From JAQGMJ01 sp036498945 (GTDB lineage Bacteria; Pseudomonadota; Gammaproteobacteria; Burkholderiales; JAEUOS01), in the NCBI GenBank assembly GCA_036498945.1, contig DASYEQ010000063.1, positions 1 through 64,000 of the forward strand: DNA of 64,000 nt, in the 5' to 3' direction. How positions within the stretch are numbered: the first letter of the stretch is position 1; every line of letters begins with the position of its first letter. A model generated the notes under the pieces. It was not told where the DNA came from. It saw only the letters and a program-made list of their open reading frames with translations, and made no database searches. This document shows, one piece after another, positions 41,312 through 49,993 of the stretch. The position numbers and the translations under genes were made by a program.

Positions 41312-42452
41312 CGCGGCGCAGGTCAAGCGCGGCTGGCAACTGGCGTTCGGGCAGCTCGACTGGATGCTCCTGGCCACCGTCGCCATCCTGTTGTGCTTCG
41401 GCATGACCATCCTGTATTCGGCCACCTATGACACGCCCTCGCGCTTCTACGACCAGATGCGCAACATCGCCATCGCCGTGCTGGTCATGTGGGTGGCGGC
41501 GCAGGTGCCGCCGCAGACCCTGATGCGCGTGGCCTTGCCGATCTACACCATCGGGATGGCACTATTGATCGCGGTGGCGATGTTCGGCGCGGTGCGCAAG
41601 GGAGCGCGGCGCTGGCTCGACCTCGGGGTGACCAGCATCCAGCCCTCCGAGATCATGAAAATCGCCATGCCGCTGACGCTGGCCTGGTATTTCCACAAGC
41701 GCGAGGCGCTGATCCGCAAGCGCGACTATTTCGTCGCCGGCTTTTTGCTGCTCCTGCCGGTGGCGCTGATCGCCAGGCAGCCGGACCTGGGCACCGCCAT
41801 CCTGGTGTTCGCCGCCGGCATCTACGTCATCTTTTTCGCCGGGTTGTCGTGGAAGATCATCGTCCCGGTGATGGCCGCGGGTCTGCTGGCGATCGCCGCG
41901 ATCCTCTATTACGGCGACCGCATCTGCGAGCCCCAGGTGGAATGGCCGGGCATGCATGACTACCAGAAGCACCGCATCTGTACGCTGCTTGACCCCAGCT
42001 CCGATCCGCTCGGCAAGGGTTTCCACACCATCCAGTCGACCATTGCCGTGGGGTCGGGGGGCGCCACCGGCAAGGGCTGGCTCAAGGGCACGCAGACCCA
42101 CCTCGAATTCATCCCCGAGCGCCACACCGACTTCATTTTCGCCGTCTACTCCGAGGAGTTCGGGCTGGTCGGCAACTGCCTGCTGATGCTGATCTACCTG
42201 TGCCTGGTCGGGCGGGGGATGGTGATCGCGGCCAATGCGCCGACCATGTTCGCGCGCCTGCTGGCGGGGTCGATCAGCATGATCTTTTTCACTTACACTT
42301 TCGTCAACATGGGCATGGTCTCCGGCATCCTGCCGGTGGTGGGCGTGCCGCTGCCGCTGGTGAGTTACGGCGGCACCGCCCTGGTCACCCTGTTTCTTGG
42401 CCTGGGCATCCTGATGAGCGTGCAAAAACACCGCAAACTGGTGCAGACATGA
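41304..42452 (+). CDS. rodA: SEDS-family peptidoglycan glycosyltransferase RodA
   Basis: A 382-residue, ten-helix SEDS protein. GARRWLDLGVTSIQPSEIMKIAMPL, ARQPDLGTAILVFAAGIYVIFFAGLSWK (catalytic Asp in QPDLGT), LEFIPERHTDFIFAVYSEEFG and GILPVVGVPLPLVSYGGTALVTLFLGLGILMS are diagnostic. It starts at GTG overlapping the mrdA stop by eight bases, so the two elongasome enzymes are translationally coupled. It polymerises lipid II in the lateral wall. Confidence 0.96.
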   Translation: MISAAQVKRGWQLAFGQLDWMLLATVAILLCFGMTILYSATYDTPSRFYDQMRNIAIAVLVMWVAAQVPPQTLMRVALPIYTIGMALLIAVAMFGAVRKGARRWLDLGVTSIQPSEIMKIAMPLTLAWYFHKREALIRKRDYFVAGFLLLLPVALIARQPDLGTAILVFAAGIYVIFFAGLSWKIIVPVMAAGLLAIAAILYYGDRICEPQVEWPGMHDYQKHRICTLLDPSSDPLGKGFHTIQSTIAVGSGGATGKGWLKGTQTHLEFIPERHTDFIFAVYSEEFGLVGNCLLMLIYLCLVGRGMVIAANAPTMFARLLAGSISMIFFTYTFVNMGMVSGILPVVGVPLPLVSYGGTALVTLFLGLGILMSVQKHRKLVQT

Positions 42453-43063
42453 ATTCTCGCGACACTTTCTCTTCGGCCGCCGTGCGCCTGAACCCCGCCG
42501 CGTATTTCATCAACCACGTATTGGCGCAGCAACCCTGGGCGCGCGAGGAACTGGCGCGCTACGTCGGGCGGCGCCTGCGCCTTTCGGCCCCGCCGTTTGC
42601 CCTCGGCCTGGGTATCAACGACAGGGGCGAGGTCGCCACCCTACCGATCGGCACGGGCGAAGTCGACGTCACCCTGAGCGTGGCGGCCACCCGCGTGCCG
42701 TTCCTGTTCATCGATCCGGAGACGGTGATGAAGGACGTGCGCATCGAAGGCGATGCGGAATTCGCCCAGACCCTGGCGCGCCTGGCGCGTGAGGTGCGCT
42801 GGGACGTGGAGGAAGATCTGAGCAAGGTCCTGGGCGACATTCCCGCGCACCAGATGATGCGTTTCGCGCGCGCCTTCGCCGCCTGGGGACGCGAGGCCGG
42901 CAAGCGCTTTGCCGAGACCACCGGCGCCTATTTCATCGACGAAAGCCCGACGCTGGTGCGGCGCGAAGCAGTCGAGGCTTTCGGGGCGGAGGTTGCCTCC
43001 CTGCGCGACGATAATGCGCGCCTGGAAAAGCGCATCGAGATGCTGGAGCGCGGGCAAACGTAA
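42449..43063 (+). CDS. ubiJ: Ubiquinone biosynthesis accessory factor UbiJ (SCP2 domain)
   Basis: A 204-residue protein with an N-terminal SCP2 lipid-binding domain (NPAAYFINHVLAQQPWAREELARYVGRRLRL, GEVDVTLSVAATRVPFLFID, EGDAEFAQTLARLAREVRWDVEEDLSKVLGD). The C-terminal coiled coil (VASLRDDNARLEKRIEMLE) is typical of UbiJ. UbiJ presents ubiquinone intermediates in the Ubi complex. It overlaps rodA by four bases (ATGA), so a quinone gene rides on the cell-shape operon. ubiB follows about 0.9 kb later. Confidence 0.88.
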   Translation: MNSRDTFSSAAVRLNPAAYFINHVLAQQPWAREELARYVGRRLRLSAPPFALGLGINDRGEVATLPIGTGEVDVTLSVAATRVPFLFIDPETVMKDVRIEGDAEFAQTLARLAREVRWDVEEDLSKVLGDIPAHQMMRFARAFAAWGREAGKRFAETTGAYFIDESPTLVRREAVEAFGAEVASLRDDNARLEKRIEMLERGQT

Positions 43064-43076
43064 ATTGGCCGCCTGT

Positions 43077-43114
43077 AAAACAACACAGCCGCCTCAGGGC
43101 GGCTGTGTTGTTTT
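43077..43114. terminator. Bidirectional rho-independent terminator after ubiJ
   Basis: A perfect 17-bp stem: AAAACAACACAGCCGCC and GGCGGCTGTGTTGTTTT with a four-base loop. It ends the mreB-ubiJ transcript on the plus strand and the CarF-like transcript on the minus strand. Confidence 0.93.
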
Positions 43115-43131
43115 GGAGATGGAGCGCAGGC

Positions 43132-43698
43132 TTACGCGGCGGCCATGCCTTTGACCGGCACGGTGGGGTCGGGGCGGCGGGTCAGGCCCACGGTCTTCTC
43201 GATCAGGCGCTCCAGGCCACGCCACACACCCAATTCATCCAGCACCGGGTTGAGCACGTTGGTAAGTGAACAGTAGTGCGTGTCCTTCATCCCGCGATGA
43301 TGCTGCGCATGGTGGCGCTGGGTCTGCAGCACCTTGATCTTTTGCAGGAAGGTGACGATGCGGCCGTTTTCCTGCGCATTCTGGTGTGACCACTTGTGGA
43401 CCTGGTTGGCGTTTACCGCGCAGATCACGAACACCCACACCGGCCAGGTGAGCACATCGAAGTAGGAGGCGGAGGCAATCACCACCGCGCCCACCAGCAG
43501 CAGGTCCCACGAGCTTTCCAGCCAGCCGTGGCTGACGAAGGCGCGCGGCTTGATGTGGTGCTCGATGTTGGCATTGGCGATCAGCTTGCCGATCACCGGC
43601 GTGTCCGCCCGGGCGTAGGCGTCTTCGGCCCAGTGGACGGCGCCGGAGACGAGGTCGGCGGCGAGAACGGCGGTGGTGCCCATCATGATCGGTCCCAT
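43132..43698 (-). CDS. CarF/TMEM189-type (plasmanylethanolamine desaturase-like) membrane lipid desaturase
   Basis: A 188-residue membrane protein of the CarF/Kua/TMEM189 family. His motifs fit the family: HW at 22-23, HH at 47-48 (IEHHIKPRAF), HKWSH at 101-105, QRHHAQHH at 127-134 and HY at 141, then LTNVLNPVLDELGVW. In myxobacteria and animals this family desaturates alkyl ether lipids to plasmalogens using di-iron and O2. Two hydrophobic stretches (residues 66-80 and 84-98) support an inner-membrane location. GGAAG precedes the ATG. Whether this organism makes ether lipids is unknown, so the substrate may differ. Confidence 0.85.
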   Translation of the reverse strand: MGPIMMGTTAVLAADLVSGAVHWAEDAYARADTPVIGKLIANANIEHHIKPRAFVSHGWLESSWDLLLVGAVVIASASYFDVLTWPVWVFVICAVNANQVHKWSHQNAQENGRIVTFLQKIKVLQTQRHHAQHHRGMKDTHYCSLTNVLNPVLDELGVWRGLERLIEKTVGLTRRPDPTVPVKGMAAA

Positions 43699-43833
43699 AT
43701 TCTTCCGGAAAGCGGTTTTGGATGGCCGGCTTTCCTGCTCCTTGCCTGTTGTTTTGAAGGACCCGGCGGTATTGCTTGCGGGTTGAGGGCATTCTTCCCG
43801 CGCGCGGCGGCACGCTCAAGCGCGGTGGCTGAA

Positions 43834-43850
43834 GTAGCGTGCCACGCTAC
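43834..43850. promoter_or_regulatory. 17-bp palindrome in the divergent CarF-like/ubiB region
   Basis: GTAGCGTG-C-CACGCTAC, perfect 8-bp arms with one central base. It lies in a 293-base GC-rich intergenic region that otherwise shows no gene. It could be an operator or a small hairpin in the ubiB leader. Confidence 0.4.
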
Positions 43851-43991
43851 CCGGCGGCGCGCCGCGGGCGACGCCAGGGGCGGTGGCCTGCGGCCGCGCG
43901 GGCGCATATCGGGTAAAGTGCCGTCTGTTCCGCCGCTTTGCGCTCCTCTCGTTCTTCAGGTTTTTCCTTGGCCTCCCGACTGCTTCCCCAA

Positions 43992-45554
43992 GTGCGTTTT
44001 TTCCGCCTGATCAAGATCATGGCCATTGCGTTCCGCTTTGGCCTGGACGAGTTTTTCATGGCGGCGGCGCGCGAAAGCTGGCAAAAGTCCCTCTACGACC
44101 GGCTGTTTTTCTGGCGCCACTTCGAGACGCCACGCGGCGAGCGCCTGCGCCTGGCCCTGGAATCGCTCGGGCCCATATTCGTCAAGTTCGGCCAACTGCT
44201 GTCGACCCGGCGCGACCTGCTGCCGCCGGACATCGCCGATGAACTGGCGCGCCTGCAGGACCGCGTGCCGCCTTACGACGGCAACGTGGCGGTGCGCGAG
44301 ATCGAGCGCGGCCTGAACCGCAAGCTGGAGGCGATGTTCGTCGCCTTCGACCGCCAGCCGATCGCCTCCGCCTCGATTGCCCAGGTCCACTTCGCCACCT
44401 TGCACGACGGTAGGCAGGTCGCCGTCAAGGTGCTGCGCCCGAATATGCTGCAGGTGATCGAAAGCGACATCGCGCTGATGCGCATCGCCGCCGGCCTGGT
44501 CGAAACCCTATGGACCGACGGCAAGCGCCTGCGGCCGCGCGAGGTGGTGGGCGAGTTCGACACCTATCTGCACGACGAGCTGGACCTTGTGCGCGAAGGC
44601 GCCAACGCCAGCCAGTTGCGGCGCAATTTCGCCCCCGGCACGCCGCGCGGGCAGCTGCTGATCGTGCCGGAGATCATCTGGGATTACACCGCTTCCAACG
44701 TGCTGACGATGGAGCGTATGAAGGGCATCCCGATCTCGCAGATCGACCGCCTCAAGGCCGCCAACGTCGACCTGAAAAAATTGTCGCGCGACGGCGTCGA
44801 AATTTTCTTCAGCCAGGTGTTCGCCGACGGTTTTTTCCATGCCGACATGCACCCCGGCAACATCTACGTCAGCGACGATCCGAAGACGCTCGGACGCTAT
44901 ATCGCGCTGGATTTCGGCATCGTCGGCACGCTCTCGGATTTCGACAAGGATTACCTGGCGAAGAACTTCCTCGCCTTTTTCAACCGCGATTACCATCGCG
45001 TTGCCGCCCTGCACATCGAGTCCGGCTGGGTGCCGGAAGGTACCAACGTCGAAGCGCTGGAAGGCGCGGTGCGGGCGGTGTGCGAGCCGTATTTCAACCG
45101 GCCGCTGTCCGAATTGTCGCTGGGCCAGGTGCTGCTGCGCCTGTTCCAGACCTCACGCCGCTTCAACGTCGAAATCCAGCCGCAGCTGGTGCTGTTGCAA
45201 AAGACCCTGCTCAACATCGAAGGCCTGGGGCGCGACCTCGACCCCGACCTCGACCTCTGGACCACCGCCAAGCCCTACCTGGAACGCTGGATGCACAAGC
45301 AGATCGGCTGGGACGGCTTCATCGAGAACATCAGGCACGAGGCGCCGCATCTGGCGAAGATGCTGCCGCAGTGGCCGCGCCTGATCACGCGCGCGCTCGA
45401 ATCCGCGGCCGATCAGCGTGACGACGGCGAATTGATCAAGCACCTGCTCGCGGCCACCGAGCGCCAGGGGCGCTGGATCAAGGGGCTGGCGCTGTTGCTG
45501 GTGCTGATCGCCGCCGTATGGGGCGCGGAACTGGTCTACCTGCTGCGGCGCTGA
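43992..45554 (+). CDS. ubiB: UbiB-family atypical kinase/ATPase for ubiquinone biosynthesis
   Basis: A 520-residue UbiB. It opens VRFFRLIKIMAIAFRFGLDE, matching the family's MRLFRLLRI start, hence the GTG. Signature motifs are KxGQ (IFVKFGQLLSTRRDLLP), the Ala-rich loop (IASASIAQVHFA), FFHADMHPGNIYV and ALDFGIVGTL. A C-terminal hydrophobic segment (GLALLLVLIAAVWGAELVYLL) anchors it. It is thought to extract or deliver ubiquinone intermediates using ATP. No strong ribosome-binding site is visible. Confidence 0.95.
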   Translation: MRFFRLIKIMAIAFRFGLDEFFMAAARESWQKSLYDRLFFWRHFETPRGERLRLALESLGPIFVKFGQLLSTRRDLLPPDIADELARLQDRVPPYDGNVAVREIERGLNRKLEAMFVAFDRQPIASASIAQVHFATLHDGRQVAVKVLRPNMLQVIESDIALMRIAAGLVETLWTDGKRLRPREVVGEFDTYLHDELDLVREGANASQLRRNFAPGTPRGQLLIVPEIIWDYTASNVLTMERMKGIPISQIDRLKAANVDLKKLSRDGVEIFFSQVFADGFFHADMHPGNIYVSDDPKTLGRYIALDFGIVGTLSDFDKDYLAKNFLAFFNRDYHRVAALHIESGWVPEGTNVEALEGAVRAVCEPYFNRPLSELSLGQVLLRLFQTSRRFNVEIQPQLVLLQKTLLNIEGLGRDLDPDLDLWTTAKPYLERWMHKQIGWDGFIENIRHEAPHLAKMLPQWPRLITRALESAADQRDDGELIKHLLAATERQGRWIKGLALLLVLIAAVWGAELVYLLRR

Positions 45555-45571
45555 AACCGCGCGAGCCTGCC

Positions 45572-47098
45572 CTAACGCGCTTGCGACGCGGCGGCGGGTT
45601 CCGGCACGGGCCCGCGCCCTTCGTGGGCGTGCTCGTGCTCCGGCTGATGGCCGTGGCGCAGCCGGTCATGCAGTCCCGGATCATGCGGCAGCAACTGCGG
45701 CGCGAGCGAGCCGATCAGCATGCCAAAGAGACTGGCGACCACGCCGGCCATTTGCGCCGGCACCAGCGGGGCTTCACCGCCGTAGCGCAACATCAGCAGC
45801 CACACCGCCAGGCCGCACAGCACCGCGAGAATCGCACCCTGGTTGGTGGCACGGCGCCAATACAGGCCAAAGGTGAGCGGCACGAAGGCGGCCACCAGGG
45901 TCACCTGGTAGGCGTTCTCCACCATCTTGAAAATGCTCGCCTTGGAAAACACCGCATAGATGGTCACCGCGATGGTGAAGCACACCGTCACAATGCGCAT
46001 GGTGAGCAGCATCTTGCGGTCCGAAGGATGCGGGCCGAGAAGCGGCTTGATCAGGTTTTCGGTGAAGGTGACGGAGGGCGCCAGCAGGGTGGCGGAAGCG
46101 CAACTCTTGATTGCCGAGAGCAGGGCGCCGAAGAACATGATCTGCGCGAACAGCGGCGTGTGCGTGCGCACCAGGGTCGGCAGGATGTATTGCGGGTCGG
46201 TGTCGATCAGGCGCTTGACCATGGCCGGGTCGATCAGCGTGGCCGAGTAGACCAGGAACATCGGCACGAAAGCGAACATGAAATACAGGCAGCCGCCCAG
46301 CACCGAGCCCCAGATGGCGATCTTTTCCGTCTTCGATGACTGTACGCGCTGGAACACGTCCTGCTGCGGAATCGAGCCCAGCATCATGGTGATCCACGCC
46401 GCTGTGAAGCCCAGGATTTCCTTGAGATCAAGGGAAGGCCAGAAGCTGAACTTGCCGGCCTCGCGCGCATGGTTCACCACCACCTCCACGCCGCCCACCA
46501 CGCCCGAGACCTCCCCGCCGATCCACAGCATGCCCACGCAGATGATGATCATCTGCAAAAAGTCGGTCACCGCCACCGCCCACATACCGCCGAAGAACGT
46601 ATAGATCAGGATGGTGGCCGAGCCGATGCACATGCCCGCCAGCTTGCTGATTTCCCCGTCCGACACCAGGTTGAACACCAGGCCCAGCGCGGTGATCTGC
46701 GCGCCCACCCAGCCGAGATAGGAAAGCACGATGGCGATCGTCGTCAGCACTTCCACCGTGCGTCCGAAGCGGCGTTTGTAGAAGTCGCCGATGGTGAGCA
46801 GGTTCATGCGGTACAGGGGCGCCGCGAAAAACAGGCCGACCGCGATCAGGCAAAGGGAAGAGCCGAAGGGGTCCGCCACCACGCCTTTCAGGCCGTCTTT
46901 CAGGAAGGTGGCGGGAATGCCCAGCACCGTCTCCGAGCCGAACCAGGTAGCGAACACCGTCGCCGTCACCATGTAGAACGGCAGGTGGCGCCCGGCCACC
47001 GCGAAGTCCTTGGTGTTGTGCACCCGGGTCGCCGCCCACAGGCCGATGCCGACTGAAATGATCCAGTAGCCGATGACAAACCAGAACAGCGCGTGCAT
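45572..47098 (-). CDS. Sodium:solute symporter (SSS family) with His-rich C-terminal tail
   Basis: A 508-residue transporter with about 13 helices. VHNTKDFAVAGRHLPFYMVTATVFATWFGSETVLGIP is the SSS N-terminal signature, and TFFGGMWAVAVTDFLQMIIICVGML and GALLSAIKSCASATLLAPSVTFTENL follow. Solute unknown. The last 35 residues (DPGLHDRLRHGHQPEHEHAHEG) are cytoplasmic and contain seven His interleaved with Asp/Glu, suggesting metal binding. It converges on ubiB with 17 bases between stops and diverges from a metallolyase gene, so it may import that enzyme's substrate. Confidence 0.9.
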   Translation of the reverse strand: MHALFWFVIGYWIISVGIGLWAATRVHNTKDFAVAGRHLPFYMVTATVFATWFGSETVLGIPATFLKDGLKGVVADPFGSSLCLIAVGLFFAAPLYRMNLLTIGDFYKRRFGRTVEVLTTIAIVLSYLGWVGAQITALGLVFNLVSDGEISKLAGMCIGSATILIYTFFGGMWAVAVTDFLQMIIICVGMLWIGGEVSGVVGGVEVVVNHAREAGKFSFWPSLDLKEILGFTAAWITMMLGSIPQQDVFQRVQSSKTEKIAIWGSVLGGCLYFMFAFVPMFLVYSATLIDPAMVKRLIDTDPQYILPTLVRTHTPLFAQIMFFGALLSAIKSCASATLLAPSVTFTENLIKPLLGPHPSDRKMLLTMRIVTVCFTIAVTIYAVFSKASIFKMVENAYQVTLVAAFVPLTFGLYWRRATNQGAILAVLCGLAVWLLMLRYGGEAPLVPAQMAGVVASLFGMLIGSLAPQLLPHDPGLHDRLRHGHQPEHEHAHEGRGPVPEPAAASQAR

Positions 47099-47366
47099 GC
47101 AACTCCCCGAATGGCGACCAGCGTGGCGACGGGCGGCGGCCCGCGATTCACCGCGCCCGGCTGGTGCTCGCCGGTTCCCGCCCGTTAACCGGCCTTATTT
47201 TATGCCAAGCGGCTGCGTCCGATCGTCGCGTCATCCAGCGGTTTGCCGTTTTTACCTACCCTCCGGCGGCGCATTGCCCGACACTTGCGCTCGACCTTTG
47301 ATTCGCGTGCCGCGTCTTGTCAGAATGCAGGTGGGTCCATCGATTCACCATCACCAGGAAATTCCG

Positions 47367-48689
47367 ATGTCATCTTTTGACACTCGCATGCAGGCCGCTC
47401 TGGTGCATCTCGACCACGCGCAGCAAAAAATCGACGTCCTGCGCAATCTCGATCCTTTCCTGATCGACTTGTCGCTGCGCGAAAACCCGGTAGGCGCGCG
47501 CGTCGGTCAGACACTGGCGGACAAGCTGGCCATATTGCCCCGGGTGCGCGAATTCGGTTTCAGGAACATCCTGCTCGGCACCCTCGACTACGCCTACCCG
47601 CAGGAACTGGAGGTCGACGACGATTTCATGATCACCCTGCGCGACAACGGCGCCGATATGACCGGCTGCTTCGCCTTCACCCAGATTGGCGCCCTCGATG
47701 CCACCGGCGAATTCGTTCCCGACCCTTCGCAGACCAAGTTGCAAAGCTACTGCGTGCCCAACACCCTGCACGAGATCTATCTCAGCGACCGCGGCATGCA
47801 AAGCGCATATGGCACCGTCGATATTGGCACCCTGCGCGCCAATACGGTGGCGAGCATCGCCTGGCTGATCGCCAACATCCGCGGCGAAGGCGGCGGGCGG
47901 CCGCGCATCCTGATCAACGTGGTGGACGGCTGCGACGCCTTTGCGGAAAACCCGCAACGCACCTGCGAGATGCTGGAGCTACTGGCGGCGCAGCCGATCG
48001 AGGGCGTGAGCTTCGAGGACGACCGCGGCACCTACCTGCCGTTCCAGGTCGGCGCCTACGTGCGCATGGCGCGCCAGTTCCTGCCGCCGCCGCTGAAAAT
48101 CCTGATGCACATGCACGCCGGCGGCGGCTTCGAAAATGCCTCCATCATCGAAGCCCTGGCCTGCGGCGCCGACGGCGCCTGGGGCGGCCTGCCCAAGCGC
48201 GCCGCCATCATCGGCCATGCCTCGCTGGGCGAATTGATCGCCAACCTGGTGCGCGTGGGCAACCCCAACATGGGCGCCACGTATCAACTCGGCAACCTGC
48301 TGCCGCTTGCCGCCACACTGCAAGTCGAAGACGAGATGCAGGCGGTACCGGAGGACCTGCCGATCCTCGGCGCCAATGCCTACCGCCTCACCATGAGCTT
48401 TTTCGAACAGGTCCGCGGGCGCTTCATGGACCTGCCGCCGGCGGCCATCGGCGGTAACTACGGCTTTCGCGTCTGCCCGGTGGTGAGCGACCCGGCGGTG
48501 CTCGCCGGGCGCCTGGCGGAAGTCACCCGGCGGCCGGTGGACGATTTTCCGCAAGCCGTGCTGGAGCAGATGGTGTTCCTGATGCGACGCGACCTGCGCG
48601 CGGGTGAACGCATTGTTTATGACGAGCCGGTCAATCTGGTCGAACTCTACGAGCGGGCCCTGCAATCGCTGCAGGAGGCGGGCCGGTGA
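47367..48689 (+). CDS. DRE-TIM metallolyase-superfamily (HMGL-like) enzyme
   Basis: A 440-residue TIM-barrel protein. FLIDLSLREN supplies the D-R-E motif (Asp34, Arg38, Glu39), followed by ADKLAILPRVREFGFRNILLGT. The metal-binding HxH pair is His248 and His250 in ILMHMHAGGGFENASIIEALACGADGAWGG. The fold is that of HMG-CoA lyase, isopropylmalate synthase and aldolase-type carbon-carbon lyases, but the sequence is divergent and I cannot name the substrate. AGGAAA precedes the ATG. Divergent from the symporter gene with 268 bases between, in which I see no further gene. Confidence 0.78.
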   Translation: MSSFDTRMQAALVHLDHAQQKIDVLRNLDPFLIDLSLRENPVGARVGQTLADKLAILPRVREFGFRNILLGTLDYAYPQELEVDDDFMITLRDNGADMTGCFAFTQIGALDATGEFVPDPSQTKLQSYCVPNTLHEIYLSDRGMQSAYGTVDIGTLRANTVASIAWLIANIRGEGGGRPRILINVVDGCDAFAENPQRTCEMLELLAAQPIEGVSFEDDRGTYLPFQVGAYVRMARQFLPPPLKILMHMHAGGGFENASIIEALACGADGAWGGLPKRAAIIGHASLGELIANLVRVGNPNMGATYQLGNLLPLAATLQVEDEMQAVPEDLPILGANAYRLTMSFFEQVRGRFMDLPPAAIGGNYGFRVCPVVSDPAVLAGRLAEVTRRPVDDFPQAVLEQMVFLMRRDLRAGERIVYDEPVNLVELYERALQSLQEAGR

Positions 48690-48783
48690 AAATTTGTGTC
48701 ATGGCGCCCGATACGCATGGCAATGCGCGCGGGGCTTGGGTATAGTGGGTACGAGGGGTAACGGTTTTACTGGAGTACAGAGG

Positions 48784-49728
48784 ATGGACGATAAATTGGG
48801 ACCGGGCGGCGACGCCACGGTTTACAAGACGCTCTTGGAGTCGACCAAGGCGATCCCCTGGAAGATCGAGTGGGCCACGCAGGCGTTCAGCTACATCGGC
48901 CCGCAGATCGAGGAATTGCTGGGCTGGTCGCAGTCGAGCTGGCTTAGCGCCAATGACTGGGCCATGCGCATCCACGAGGAAGACCGCGAGCGCGTGGTCA
49001 ACTTCTGCATTTCGCAATCGCAGGCCGGCGTCGATCACGAGGCCGACTATCGCGCTCTCACCAGCGGCGGCAACTACGTGTGGATCCGCGACGTGGTGCA
49101 CGTGATGCGCAACGCCGCCGGCGAAGTAGAGGCGCTGGTCGGCTTCATGTTCGACATCAGCGAGCGCAAGAAAAGCGAGGAGGAACTGGCGCGCCTGAAC
49201 AAGCAGCTCGAAATGCTCTCGTTCAAGGACGAACTCACGGGCCTGGCGAACCGGCGTATGTTCAATGTCACGCTGGAAAAGGAATGGACGCGCGCCCAGC
49301 GCAGCAGCAGTCCGCTGTCGCTGATCATGCTCGATATCGATTACTTCAAGCAGTACAACGACCACTACGGCCACTTGCAGGGCGACGAATGCTTGCGCGA
49401 GATCGGCCTGGCCCTGGGCGCCATGTCCACCCGCGCCAGCGACCTGGTGGCGCGCTTCGGTGGCGAGGAATTTGCCATCCTGCTGCCTGAATCTGATCGT
49501 GTCGCCGCCTTCGGGGTGGCGGAACGCTGCCGCACCCACATCCGCAGCTTGCGCATGCCGCACGAGAAATCACCGCTCGGGCATGTGCTGACCATCAGCG
49601 TGGGCGTCGAGACCGTGGTGCCGACCCAGCAGAGCACGCCGCGCCAATTCATCGATACGGTCGACAAGCTGCTTTACCGGGCCAAGCAAATGGGCCGTGA
49701 TCGCGCCGAGGCTGGGCAGTCCAGCTGA
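48784..49728 (+). CDS. PAS-GGDEF diguanylate cyclase
   Basis: A 314-residue soluble cyclase. The PAS domain (residues 18-130; PAS_3 type, IGPQIEELLGWSQSSWLSANDWAMRIHEEDRERV, RDVVHVMRNAAGEVEALVGFMFDISERK) is joined by a coiled coil (SEEELARLNKQLEMLS) to a GGDEF domain (FKDELTGLANRRMF). The active site reads GGEEF with an RxxD inhibitory site (RASD) five residues upstream. It should make cyclic di-GMP under product inhibition in response to a PAS signal. AGAGG sits before the ATG; it is 94 bases after the metallolyase gene. Confidence 0.93.
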   Translation: MDDKLGPGGDATVYKTLLESTKAIPWKIEWATQAFSYIGPQIEELLGWSQSSWLSANDWAMRIHEEDRERVVNFCISQSQAGVDHEADYRALTSGGNYVWIRDVVHVMRNAAGEVEALVGFMFDISERKKSEEELARLNKQLEMLSFKDELTGLANRRMFNVTLEKEWTRAQRSSSPLSLIMLDIDYFKQYNDHYGHLQGDECLREIGLALGAMSTRASDLVARFGGEEFAILLPESDRVAAFGVAERCRTHIRSLRMPHEKSPLGHVLTISVGVETVVPTQQSTPRQFIDTVDKLLYRAKQMGRDRAEAGQSS

Positions 49729-49792
49729 ATTCGCGGCGGGTCGGAAAACGGGCTAAGCCGGCCAGCCGTATCCGGCGGCCGCGTGGACCTGC

Positions 49793-49993
49793 CTAGTGCG
49801 CGCCCACGCCGGGGCCGAGTGGATTGGGCTCGCCCGGCGCCGCGCTTTGCATCAGCACCAGGCGCGCTTCTTCCAGCAGTCCGGGTGCGCGCATCTCGAA
49901 ACGCGCGGTGGGTCCGTGCGTACGCACGTCGCGGATCAGATCGGCCAGGCCGACCACGGTCTGGCGCAGGTGTTCTACGTTGTTCTGGCTCAT
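49793..49993 (-). CDS. Small protein of unknown function (66 residues)
   Basis: A short gene with a strong ribosome-binding site (GGAGG, nine bases before the ATG). MSQNNVEHLRQTVVGLADLIRDVRTHGPTARFEMRAPGLLEEARLVLMQSAAPGEPNPLG reads as two amphipathic helices plus a Pro/Gly tail. There is no Cys and no signal peptide. It converges on the diguanylate cyclase gene and diverges from the hydroxylase gene. It is possibly a small regulator; no family recognised. Confidence 0.6.
   Translation of the reverse strand: MSQNNVEHLRQTVVGLADLIRDVRTHGPTARFEMRAPGLLEEARLVLMQSAAPGEPNPLGPGVGAH

Noticed and set aside
39290..41425. Open frame of over 700 codons on the minus strand across mrdA
   Set aside because: It is antiphase to a clear PBP2 gene with SxxK and KTG motifs; its residues are His/Gly/Arg-rich without any fold, as expected from GC-rich antisense frames.
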